A stretch of 5,443 bases of DNA from JBOHHM01 sp050725495 (GCA_050725495.1 JBOHHM010000270.1:1-5443), one strand, 5' to 3'. Positions 1 to 5,443 are shown, numbered from the stretch's first letter. Numbers and translations: made by a program. The notes: generated by a model not told the origin, from the sequence alone.

Positions 1-72
1 GCCGTGGCCATGGTGTTTGACCGCTACCTGCAGGCCGATCGCAACCGGGCGCGGTTTTCCAGGATCATCTGA
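1..72 (+). CDS. C-terminal end of an unidentified upstream gene (partial)
   Basis: Frame 1 is open from the window edge to a TGA at 70-72 and encodes 23 residues ending FSRII. The tail begins with a short hydrophobic stretch (AVAMVF) and continues as a charged segment rich in Arg, Asp and Asn (RYLQADRNRAR), as in the cytoplasmic tail of a protein ending in a helix. Codons are GC-rich like those of the next gene. Only 8 bases separate its stop from the TauE/SafE-like ATG at 81, so the two are probably co-transcribed. Too little is present to name a family. It is called coding because of the open frame, codon style and tight spacing, not because of recognised homology. Confidence 0.6.
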   Translation, partial: AVAMVFDRYLQADRNRARFSRII

Positions 73-80
73 AGTTCGGC

Positions 81-749
81 ATGCAGACTTCGCTGGCGCT
101 GACGGCGTTGTTGATGGGGCTGGCGGGCGGGCCGCATTGCGCGGCCATGTGCGGCGCGGCCTGCACCGGCATCGGCCGGGCCGGGCCAGCGCCGCGCTCC
201 ATGCGGCTGTTCCACGCGGGGCGGCTGCTGGGCTATTCGCTGGCTGGCGGGCTCGCTGCCGCTGCCATCCAGAGTCTGGCCTGGCTCACTGAGCAGGCCG
301 GCGTGCTGCGGCCGGTCTGGACCCTGTTTCATGTGGCCGTGCTGGCCTGGGGGCTGGCACTGCTGGCTTTCGCGCGGCAGCCGGTCTGGGTCGAGGGCCT
401 GGGGCGCTCGGTGTGGGCGCGGGTTCGCCCGCTGGCCGCTGCGCGCGGCGGTGTTTTTTCCATCGGCATGCTCTGGGCCCTGATGCCCTGCGGCCTGCTG
501 TACTCGGCCCTGCTGGTGGCGGCTCTCAGCAGCGGCCCGCTCGAAGGTGCGCTGGCCATGGCGCTGTTTGCCGCCGGCAGCACGGTGTCGCTGGCGCTGG
601 GGCCGTGGCTGTGGCGCAAGCTGCGCGCGAACCTCAACCAATGGCGCCAGGACTGGGGCACGCGCACAGCGGGCCTGCTGTTGTGCGCAGTGGCGGGCTG
701 GGCGTTGTGGATGGACCTGGCCCAGCGCGTGGCGGCCTGGTGCCAGTAG
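81..749 (+). CDS. TauE/SafE-family (COG2836, DsbD_2-like) small membrane protein
   Basis: A 222-residue, strongly hydrophobic protein with about six predicted membrane segments (roughly residues 4-20, 45-66, 78-98, 125-150, 152-175 and 195-212). The N-terminal GGPHCAAMCG motif (residues 16-25; H19, C20, M23, C24) and a second ALMPCG motif (133-138; C137) are the paired Cys signatures of this family, often annotated 'sulfite exporter TauE/SafE family protein'. Relatives resemble the transmembrane part of DsbD/CcdA, and members are often found near cbb3 oxidase and copper-handling genes. A role in metal or redox handling at the inner membrane is therefore inferred; sulfite export is not supported by anything seen here. 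The ATG at 81 puts the HC..MC motif in the first helix as expected, and a weak GAAG (71-74) lies 6 bases upstream. It appears complete and shares a tight junction with the gene before it. Confidence 0.85.
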   Translation: MQTSLALTALLMGLAGGPHCAAMCGAACTGIGRAGPAPRSMRLFHAGRLLGYSLAGGLAAAAIQSLAWLTEQAGVLRPVWTLFHVAVLAWGLALLAFARQPVWVEGLGRSVWARVRPLAAARGGVFSIGMLWALMPCGLLYSALLVAALSSGPLEGALAMALFAAGSTVSLALGPWLWRKLRANLNQWRQDWGTRTAGLLLCAVAGWALWMDLAQRVAAWCQ

Positions 750-789
750 CCGCGCAAGGCCGATCTCTTGGTGCAGGCAACCCGGCCGT

Positions 790-3700
790 TCAGCCCCTTA
801 GCTGATCTGCCAGCAGCCGGGCCACATGGACCGCCTCGCGCTGGGCGCCATCGTGAATCTGGTGGCGGCAACTCGTGCCGTCGGCGACCACGATCGCATC
901 GGGCTGCTTGCGCAGCGCCGGCAGCAGGCTGAGTTCGGCCATCTGCATCGACACCTCGTAGTGGCTGGCCTCGTAGCCAAAGCTGCCTGCCATGCCGCAG
1001 CAACTGGACTCGATCAGCTCGGGCTGGGCACCGGGAATCAGCTTGAGCACATCGAGGATCGGGCTGACCGCGCCAAAGGCCTTCTGGTGGCAGTGGCCGT
1101 GCAGCAGGATGGGCTGGTCGGCCGGTTGCAGCTGAGCTTTCAAAGCCTCAACTTGGCCGGCGGCGGCCTCGCGCGCCAGGAACTCCTCGAACAGCAGGGC
1201 TTGTGCGCTGATGGTCTGCGCGGCGTCGCCCAGGCCCATGACCAGCATCTCGTCGCGCAGCGTCAGCAGGCAGGAGGGTTCGAGGCCGACGATGGCGATG
1301 CCTTGCTCTGCGAAGGGCAGCAGGGCATTGATCAGCTCGCGCGCCTTGGCCTTGGCCTGGTCCACCATGCCGCTGGCCAGGTAGGTCCGGCCGCAGCACA
1401 GATGCTTGCCATCTGCTATTGTTTTGGTAGCTACATGCACCGTGTAGCCGCCGGCCTGCAGCACTTTCAACGCCGAAACCGCGTTGTCGGACTCGAAGTA
1501 GCCATTGAAGGTGTCGACAAACAGCACCACGGGTTGGCGGGCGGCCAGCACCTGTTCGCGGGTGGCGAAAGCCGGCGCTGAATTGAAGAAGGTCCGCGTT
1601 TGCCACTGGGGCAGGCTGCGCCGCGCGGACAAGCCGAGCAGCTTCTCGCTCAAGGCGGCCAGGCCGGGGATGCGGTCGCGCAGGTTCAGCAGCGGCGCGA
1701 AGCGGCTGGCCCAGTGGGCATAGTCCGGCAGCCGCGCCACCAGTTTGTCTTTGAGGCTGTAGCCATGGCGGGCCTTGTAGTGGTGCAGGAACTCCACCTT
1801 CATCTTCGCCATGTCGACGCCGGTCGGGCAGTCGCGCTTGCAACCCTTGCAGCTCACGCACAGATCCAGCGCGTCCTTCACGGCATCGCTGGCGAAGGCA
1901 TCGGCCCCGAGCTGGCCTGAGACAGCAAGCCGCAAGGTATTGGCGCGTCCTCGCGTCAGGTGTTTTTCGTCGCGCGTGACGCGGTAGCTCGGGCACATGG
2001 TGCCGGCATCGAACTTTCGGCAGTGGCCGTTGTTGTTGCACATCTCGACAGCCTTGGCGAAGCCCTGGGCCGGGTCGCCGCCTGTGCCGGGCGCCGTGGT
2101 TTGTTCGGTGACGGGGTCGTTTTGCAGGTTCCAGGCGCTCCAGTCGAGCGCGGTCTGGATCGGGATCACCTTGTAGCTCGGTGGGAAGCGCATCATCCGC
2201 GTATCGTCCATCTTCGGCAGCGGATGCTGAGCTGACGCAACGATGCGCTGCGGGCTCAGCAGGTTGAGCGGGTCCAGATACTGCTTGATCTGCGTGAAGG
2301 CCTCGTTGATCTTCGGCCCGAACTGCCACTCGATCCACTCGCCGCGGCACAGGCCGTCGCCATGCTCGCCGCTGTAGGCGCCCTTGTACTGGCGCACCAG
2401 TTCCGAGGCTTCTTCGGCGATCGCGCGCATCTTGGCCGCGCCATCGCGGCGCATGTCCAGAATCGGCCGCACATGCAGGGTGCCGACCGAGGCATGGGCG
2501 TACCAGGTACCCCTGCTGCCGTATTTGCGGAACACCTGGGTCAGCTCGTCCGTGTATTCGGCCAGATGCTGCAGCGGCACGGCGCAGTCCTCGATGAAGC
2601 TCACCGGCTTGCCGTCACCCTTCAAGCTCATCATGATGTTCAGGCCGGCCTTGCGCACTTCCCAGAGGTTTTTCTGCGGCGCGTCCTCGATCATTTCGAC
2701 CACCGAGCCCGGCAGGCCGAGCTCGCCCATGAGCTCGACCAGTTGCTTGAGCTTGGGCGCAAGCTCGGCCTTGGAACGGCCCGAGAACTCCACCAGCAGG
2801 ACGGCCTGCGGCTGGCCGATCAGGGCGGTGCGGATGGTCGGCGCAAACGCCGGGTTGCGCAAAGACAGATCGATCATGGTGCGGTCGACCAGCTCGACCG
2901 CGGTCAGCGTGCCATCGCCCAGCTTGACGATGTGCTGGGCCGAATCCATGGCCTGGTAGAACGTGGGGAAGTTCACCACGCCCAGCACCTTGGCGCGCGG
3001 CAGCTCGCTCAAACGCAGCGTGAGCGACTTGGTCAGCGCCAGCGTGCCCTCGCTGCCCACCAGCAGGTGAGCGAGGTTGACCGAGCCGTCGCCGGTATAG
3101 GGTTTTTCACTCTGGTTGTGGAAGACGTCGAGGTTGTAACCCGCGACCCGGCGCATCACCTTGGGCCAGCGCGCTTCGATCTCAGGCGCCAGCTCTTGCG
3201 CCAAAACCTTGAGGTAGTCCCCGATTTCGCGCGCCTTGCCGCTACTGTTTTCATAGCGACCGAGCTGCAGCAGGGCGCCATCGCTGAGCCAGGCCTGGGC
3301 GCCCAGCACGTTGTGCACCATGTTGCCGTAGGCGATGCTGCGGCTGCCGCAGGAGTTGTTGCCCGCCATGCCGCCCAGCGTGGCCTGGGCGCTGGTGGAG
3401 ACGTCCACCGGATACCACAGGCCATGCTTTTTCAGCGCCGCGTTGAGGTGGTCCAGCACGATGCCGGGCTCGACTTCGGCCGTGCGGTTGTCGGCGTCGA
3501 CGCTGAGGATGTTGCGCACATGCTTGCTGTGGTCGATCACCAGCCCGGCGCCGACGGTTTGCCCGCACTGGCTGGTGCCGCCGCCGCGCGGGACGATGGG
3601 CACTGCCAGGTCGCGGCAGATGTCGAGCGCGGTCTTGACGTCATCGGTACTGCGCGGAACCAACACGCCGACCGGCATGACCTGGTAAATCGAGGCATCG

Positions 3701-3867
3701 GTGGCGTAGCGGCCCCGGTCGGCGGGCGAGAACAGCACCTCGCCGCGGGTTTCGGTGGCAAGCCGCGCCGCCAGCCGGCCTGCGACTTCGTTGCTGAGCT
3801 GCGAAACGCTGTCATAGGCCTGGGCCGCAGTCTGTTGCGTGCCATTCAGGGGCAGGGCAGCGTTCAT
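790..3867 (-). CDS. Fused FAD-binding / Fe-S 2-hydroxyacid dehydrogenase (YdiJ-, D-2-hydroxyglutarate dehydrogenase-like)
   Basis: A 1025-residue protein combining a flavin dehydrogenase and an Fe-S/CCG electron-transfer half, close to the length of E. coli YdiJ (about 1,018). Residues about 55-290 form the FAD_binding_4 (PCMH-type) domain: PRGGGTSQCGQ (93-103), GNNSCGS (169-175) and GSEGT (271-275). Residues about 300-545 form the FAD-oxidase C domain with HASVGTLH (458-465) and EHGDG (501-505), the usual substrate/metal-site histidines. The Fe-S region has C610-x5-C616-x8-C625-P and a full C670-x2-C673-x2-C676-x3-C680-P motif. The C-terminal CCG domains show CCG at 824-826, C866, HCHQ (925-928), CCG at 956-958 and C1000. 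It should oxidise a 2-hydroxyacid (D-2-hydroxyglutarate, D-lactate or glycolate are candidates) to the 2-oxoacid and pass electrons to the respiratory chain, probably at the membrane surface. Substrate is unresolved. The start at 3867 follows the regulator's TGA by one base; an in-frame ATG at 3930 would lie inside the regulator gene and adds 21 residues of no family resemblance. The SD is weak (GAAAG, 3878-3874), which favours translational coupling. Confidence 0.92.
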   Translation of the reverse strand: MNAALPLNGTQQTAAQAYDSVSQLSNEVAGRLAARLATETRGEVLFSPADRGRYATDASIYQVMPVGVLVPRSTDDVKTALDICRDLAVPIVPRGGGTSQCGQTVGAGLVIDHSKHVRNILSVDADNRTAEVEPGIVLDHLNAALKKHGLWYPVDVSTSAQATLGGMAGNNSCGSRSIAYGNMVHNVLGAQAWLSDGALLQLGRYENSSGKAREIGDYLKVLAQELAPEIEARWPKVMRRVAGYNLDVFHNQSEKPYTGDGSVNLAHLLVGSEGTLALTKSLTLRLSELPRAKVLGVVNFPTFYQAMDSAQHIVKLGDGTLTAVELVDRTMIDLSLRNPAFAPTIRTALIGQPQAVLLVEFSGRSKAELAPKLKQLVELMGELGLPGSVVEMIEDAPQKNLWEVRKAGLNIMMSLKGDGKPVSFIEDCAVPLQHLAEYTDELTQVFRKYGSRGTWYAHASVGTLHVRPILDMRRDGAAKMRAIAEEASELVRQYKGAYSGEHGDGLCRGEWIEWQFGPKINEAFTQIKQYLDPLNLLSPQRIVASAQHPLPKMDDTRMMRFPPSYKVIPIQTALDWSAWNLQNDPVTEQTTAPGTGGDPAQGFAKAVEMCNNNGHCRKFDAGTMCPSYRVTRDEKHLTRGRANTLRLAVSGQLGADAFASDAVKDALDLCVSCKGCKRDCPTGVDMAKMKVEFLHHYKARHGYSLKDKLVARLPDYAHWASRFAPLLNLRDRIPGLAALSEKLLGLSARRSLPQWQTRTFFNSAPAFATREQVLAARQPVVLFVDTFNGYFESDNAVSALKVLQAGGYTVHVATKTIADGKHLCCGRTYLASGMVDQAKAKARELINALLPFAEQGIAIVGLEPSCLLTLRDEMLVMGLGDAAQTISAQALLFEEFLAREAAAGQVEALKAQLQPADQPILLHGHCHQKAFGAVSPILDVLKLIPGAQPELIESSCCGMAGSFGYEASHYEVSMQMAELSLLPALRKQPDAIVVADGTSCRHQIHDGAQREAVHVARLLADQLRG
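1415..1431 (+). repeat. 17-bp GCTA-N9-TAGC element, copy A, inside the dehydrogenase gene
   Basis: GCTATTGTTTTGGTAGC: 4-base inverted ends around a T-rich centre, in a locally AT-rich patch (1411-1436 has 9 G/C in 26 bases). In the dehydrogenase it encodes residues 813-818 (ATKTIA), just before the CCG motif at 824-826, using codons such as ATA and ACA that look rare in this gene. It is 14/17 identical to copy B at 3241-3257 in the same orientation. Confidence 0.5.
3241..3257 (+). repeat. 17-bp GCTA-N9-TAGC element, copy B, inside the dehydrogenase gene
   Basis: GCTACTGTTTTCATAGC: the same inverted ends and TGTTTT centre as copy A, in the same orientation 1.8 kb away. It encodes part of RYENSSG (residues 204-210) in the FAD-binding half, in a different codon frame from copy A, so the resemblance is at the DNA level and not a repeated peptide. 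Confidence 0.45.
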
Positions 3868-3868
3868 T

Positions 3869-4564
3869 TCAGGCTTTCGTACCGGCTTGTCGGGTTGCAG
3901 CGGCAGCCCGCAGCTGCTCGAGCACCACATCGCGCTTGTTGTCCAGGTGGCTCAGGAGCACGGCGCGCATGACGGCCGGGTCGCGGGCGCTGAGCGCGTC
4001 AATCATCTGCTCATGCTCCTTCATGGCGCGCTTCCATTTGTCTTCATCCTGGTTGGAACGAAAGCGCAGGGCTTGCAGCCGGGCGTTCACCTGGTTGTAG
4101 GTGGCGGTCAGCACCGGGTTCTTGGCGGCGTTGTTGATGGCGCGGTGAATGGCCGCATTGAGCCGGTAGTAGTTCGACAAATCGCGCCGCGTGTAAGCGG
4201 CCATCATCTCGAAGTGCATGGCCCGGATCTCGGCCAGCTCGCCGTCGGTGATGCGCTGGGCCGCCAGTTCGCCGGACTGGGCCTCGAGCCCGGCCATCAC
4301 CTCAAAGGTGTTGAGCACGTCGGCTTCGCTCAGCTCCACCGCAATCGCGCCGCGGTTCGGCAGCAATTCCACCAGGCCCTCGGCGGCCAGCATCTTGATG
4401 GCTTCGCGCAGCGGGGTGCGCGACACATTGAGCACCTCGCACAGTTCGCGTTCGTTGAGCTTGGCGCCGGGCGCTATGCGGTTTTCCACCAGCATCTGGC
4501 GCAGGCGCTGCGCCACCTGTTCATGCAGCGCGGCGCGCGGAATGGCAATGATTTCAGCAGTCAT
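3869..4564 (-). CDS. GntR-family transcriptional regulator, FadR/FCD subfamily
   Basis: A 231-residue protein with an N-terminal winged helix-turn-helix (about residues 12-78; the core ELCEVLNVSRTPLREAIKML is the typical GntR recognition region) and a C-terminal all-helical FCD effector domain (about 85-215). The expected FCD metal/ligand residues are visible: N136-x3-H140, H184 and H206. Family members usually bind small carboxylates and release DNA on binding; the effector here is unknown. The gene is first in a leftward unit with the FAD/Fe-S dehydrogenase, one base apart, and is divergent from a class-V aminotransferase, so it very probably controls both. ATG at 4564 is the only sensible start, because the next Met (residue 24) lies inside the DNA-binding domain. 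No Shine-Dalgarno sequence precedes it, and the predicted -10 ends only 6 bases upstream. Confidence 0.93.
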   Translation of the reverse strand: MTAEIIAIPRAALHEQVAQRLRQMLVENRIAPGAKLNERELCEVLNVSRTPLREAIKMLAAEGLVELLPNRGAIAVELSEADVLNTFEVMAGLEAQSGELAAQRITDGELAEIRAMHFEMMAAYTRRDLSNYYRLNAAIHRAINNAAKNPVLTATYNQVNARLQALRFRSNQDEDKWKRAMKEHEQMIDALSARDPAVMRAVLLSHLDNKRDVVLEQLRAAAATRQAGTKA

Positions 4565-4570
4565 GATTAA

Positions 4571-4599
4571 ATTTTGTATTCAAAAAACACGGCTGTCAA
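4571..4599 (-). promoter_or_regulatory. Predicted sigma70-type promoter of the regulator-dehydrogenase operon
   Basis: On the minus strand a perfect TTGACA (4599-4594) is followed by a 17-bp spacer and CAAAAT (4576-4571; 4 of 6 matches to TATAAT). It mirrors the opposite promoter: same -35, same spacer length and a similar dyad over its spacer/-10. The -10 ends 6 bases before the GntR ATG at 4564, so transcription would begin at or very near the start codon. Confidence 0.55.
4572..4585. promoter_or_regulatory. Putative GntR operator 1 (TTTTG-N4-CAAAA)
   Basis: The inverted repeat TTTTG-TATT-CAAAA sits in the 17-bp sequence ATTTTGTATTCAAAAAA (4571-4587). Its core resembles the TTGTAT/ATACAA half-sites common for FCD-type GntR regulators. 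It covers the -10 and adjacent spacer of the leftward promoter, which would give autorepression. A near-identical site lies 65 bp to the right. Confidence 0.6.
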
Positions 4600-4602
4600 A
4601 CC

Positions 4603-4626
4603 AAAATTTTCATGAATGAAGTCATT
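4603..4626. promoter_or_regulatory. Central palindromes between the two divergent -35 elements
   Basis: The stretch between the back-to-back promoters contains the perfect 8-bp palindrome AAAATTTT (4603-4610) and the dyad AATGA-AG-TCATT (4615-4626), which runs into the rightward -35. Neither matches the TTTTG-N4-CAAAA operators. They could bind a second factor or simply reflect AT-rich composition; support is weak. Confidence 0.25.
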
Positions 4627-4653
4627 GACAAATGAATTTTGTATGCAAAAAAT
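4625..4653 (+). promoter_or_regulatory. Predicted sigma70-type promoter of the aminotransferase gene
   Basis: A perfect -35 TTGACA (4625-4630) is followed by a 17-bp spacer and AAAAAT (4648-4653; 4 of 6 matches to TATAAT). Transcription would start near 4660, giving a leader of about 23 bases that contains the SD. The TTTTG-N4-CAAAA dyad (4637-4650) overlaps the spacer and half of the -10, a repressing position. Predicted by eye; the -10 is the weaker element. Confidence 0.6.
4637..4650. promoter_or_regulatory. Putative GntR operator 2 (TTTTG-N4-CAAAA)
   Basis: The inverted repeat TTTTG-TATG-CAAAA lies in ATTTTGTATGCAAAAAA (4636-4652), which matches operator 1 at 16 of 17 bases. It lies between the -35 and -10 of the rightward promoter, so a bound regulator would block the aminotransferase promoter. 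Centre-to-centre distance from operator 1 is 65 bp, about six helical turns. Confidence 0.62.
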
Positions 4654-4666
4654 TGAGGCCTCTGAC

Positions 4667-4673
4667 AAAGGAG
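4667..4673 (+). promoter_or_regulatory. Ribosome binding site of the aminotransferase
   Basis: AAAGGAG lies 9 bases before the ATG at 4683. It is the only strong Shine-Dalgarno sequence in the window at a gene start and fixes this start over other frames. The divergent regulator gene has none. Confidence 0.85.
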
Positions 4674-4682
4674 CAACCCTAC

Positions 4683-5443
4683 ATGCTGACACTCGACTTT
4701 CACCCCACGGGCCGCCATTTCCTGCAAATTCCAGGGCCGTCGCCCGTGCCCGACCGCATCCTGCGGGCCATGAGCCTGCCGACCATCGACCATCGCGGCC
4801 CCGAGTTCGGCGCCCTGGGGCTCAAGGTGCTGGCCGACATCCGACAAATCTTCCAGACCAAGCACCCCGTCGTCATCTACCCGGCTTCCGGCACCGGGGC
4901 CTGGGAAGCCGCGCTGAGCAATGTGCTGAGCCCGGGCGACCAGGTGCTGATGTACGAGACCGGCCACTTCGCGACGCTGTGGAACAAGATGGCCACGCGG
5001 CTCGGCCTCAAGACCGAGTTTCTGAGCTATCCGGGCAAGGACGAGCATTTGCCCATGGCCGCAGGCTGGCGGCGCGGCGTGCAGGCGCACCAAATCGAGG
5101 AGCGTCTGAAGGCTGACACCCAGCACAGCATCAAGGCTGTCTGTGTGGTCCACAACGAAACCTCGACTGGCGTCACAAGCAATATCGCTGCAATGCGCCG
5201 CGCCATCGATGCCGCCGGGCACCCGGCCCTGCTGCTGGTGGACACGATCTCGGGCCTGGCTTCGGCCGACTACCGGCATGACGAGTGGGGCGTGGACGTG
5301 ACCGTGAGCGGTTCACAAAAAGGCCTGATGCTGCCGCCGGGCATCAGCTTCAACGCCTTGTCACCCAAGGCCCTGGAGGCCAGCAAGGCGGCCAGGCTGC
5401 CCAAGTCGTTCTGGGCCTGGGACGAAATCATCGAGATGAACCA
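4683..5443 (+). CDS. Class-V PLP-dependent aminotransferase, serine-glyoxylate aminotransferase-like (partial, runs off right edge)
   Basis: The frame is open from ATG 4683 to the window end (253 codons plus 2 bases, no stop); full-length relatives are about 400 residues, so roughly the first 60% is present. Fold-type I, class-V hallmarks: IPGPSPVPDRILRAM (16-30), the PLP phosphate loop SGTGAWEAAL (69-78), HNETSTG (157-163), the PLP-ring Asp D187 in LLVDTISG, and the Schiff-base lysine K213 in SGSQKGLMLP. These match the serine-glyoxylate / alanine-glyoxylate group, which transfers an amino group to glyoxylate or a similar 2-oxoacid to give glycine and, from serine, hydroxypyruvate. Aspartate-glyoxylate enzymes (BhcA) share this fold, so the amino donor is uncertain. 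Residues about 115-128 seem longer than in the Methylobacterium SgaA sequence I remember. A strong SD (AAAGGAG, 4667-4673) lies 9 bases upstream. The gene is divergent from the GntR regulator. Confidence 0.93.
   Translation, partial: MLTLDFHPTGRHFLQIPGPSPVPDRILRAMSLPTIDHRGPEFGALGLKVLADIRQIFQTKHPVVIYPASGTGAWEAALSNVLSPGDQVLMYETGHFATLWNKMATRLGLKTEFLSYPGKDEHLPMAAGWRRGVQAHQIEERLKADTQHSIKAVCVVHNETSTGVTSNIAAMRRAIDAAGHPALLLVDTISGLASADYRHDEWGVDVTVSGSQKGLMLPPGISFNALSPKALEASKAARLPKSFWAWDEIIEMN

Noticed and set aside
750..789. Possible terminator hairpin in the convergent gap (GGCCG 758-762 with CGGCC 783-787)
   Set aside because: Only a 5-bp stem with a 20-base loop and no T-run in either direction; too weak to call.
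1148..2350. Minus-strand 400-codon open frame overlapping the dehydrogenase in another frame
   Set aside because: Arg/Pro/Ala-rich shadow of the real gene with no domain; the in-frame product has all expected motifs through this stretch.
3865..3930. Longer dehydrogenase start at 3930
   Set aside because: It would overlap the regulator gene by about 60 bases and adds MWCSSSCG..., which has no family likeness. The ATG at 3867 directly follows the regulator's stop.
2362..3972. Long + strand open frame of 536 codons opposite the dehydrogenase gene
   Set aside because: It is antisense to a gene with clear FAD and Fe-S motifs, is rich in His, Gln, Ala and Arg as expected for the reverse complement of GC-rich codons, and shows no recognisable domain.
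4616..5116. + strand 166-codon frame starting inside the intergenic region
   Set aside because: It overlaps the aminotransferase in another frame, lacks an SD and turns into Arg/Pro-rich low-complexity sequence.
4596..5279. Minus-strand open frame of 227 codons opposite the aminotransferase
   Set aside because: The + strand carries the complete PLP-site motifs with a strong SD; this frame has no domain and would run through the divergent control region.
1..5443. CRISPR array, insertion sequence, tRNA or rRNA gene, phage or toxin-antitoxin system
   Set aside because: No regularly spaced repeats, no transposase-like frame or terminal repeats, and no RNA-gene signature were seen. The region reads as ordinary metabolic and membrane genes.

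Overview
The window is compact, GC-rich bacterial DNA with GC-ending codons and short intergenic gaps. Protein families, gene style and codon use suggest a betaproteobacterium, most likely Burkholderiales/Comamonadaceae (Polaromonas, Rhodoferax or Variovorax-like). That placement comes from memory of family sequences, not from a search.

Layout. At the left edge (1-72, +) is the last 23 codons of an unidentified gene. Eight bases later comes a complete small membrane protein of the TauE/SafE (COG2836, DsbD_2-like) family (81-749, +). It converges, across a 40-bp gap, on a second transcription unit running leftward. That unit contains a GntR/FCD regulator (4564-3869, -) and a 1025-residue fused FAD + Fe-S 2-hydroxyacid dehydrogenase of the YdiJ / D-2-hydroxyglutarate dehydrogenase / D-lactate dehydrogenase type (3867-790, -). 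One base separates the regulator's stop codon from the dehydrogenase ATG. Divergent from the regulator, a class-V PLP aminotransferase of the serine-glyoxylate type starts at 4683 (+) and runs off the right edge.

The 118-bp divergent intergenic region (4565-4682) is the most information-rich part. It is AT-rich and contains two near-identical 17-bp sequences (16/17 matches, 65 bp apart), each with the dyad TTTTG-N4-CAAAA. Two outward-facing promoter candidates each have a perfect TTGACA and a 17-bp spacer, and each dyad lies over the spacer/-10 region of one of them. The simplest model is that the GntR protein represses itself, the dehydrogenase and the aminotransferase until an effector releases it. 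The regulator's predicted transcript would start at or next to its ATG, so it may be leaderless.

The proposed joint role is that the dehydrogenase oxidises a (D-)2-hydroxyacid to a 2-oxoacid, passing electrons through FAD and Fe-S clusters, and the aminotransferase handles a 2-oxoacid such as glyoxylate, hydroxypyruvate or pyruvate. The substrate cannot be read from the sequence.

A separate oddity is a pair of related 17-bp AT-rich elements (GCTA-N9-TAGC, 14/17 identical) inside the dehydrogenase gene, in the same orientation but read in different codon frames. This suggests a small interspersed DNA element that has been tolerated inside a coding sequence.
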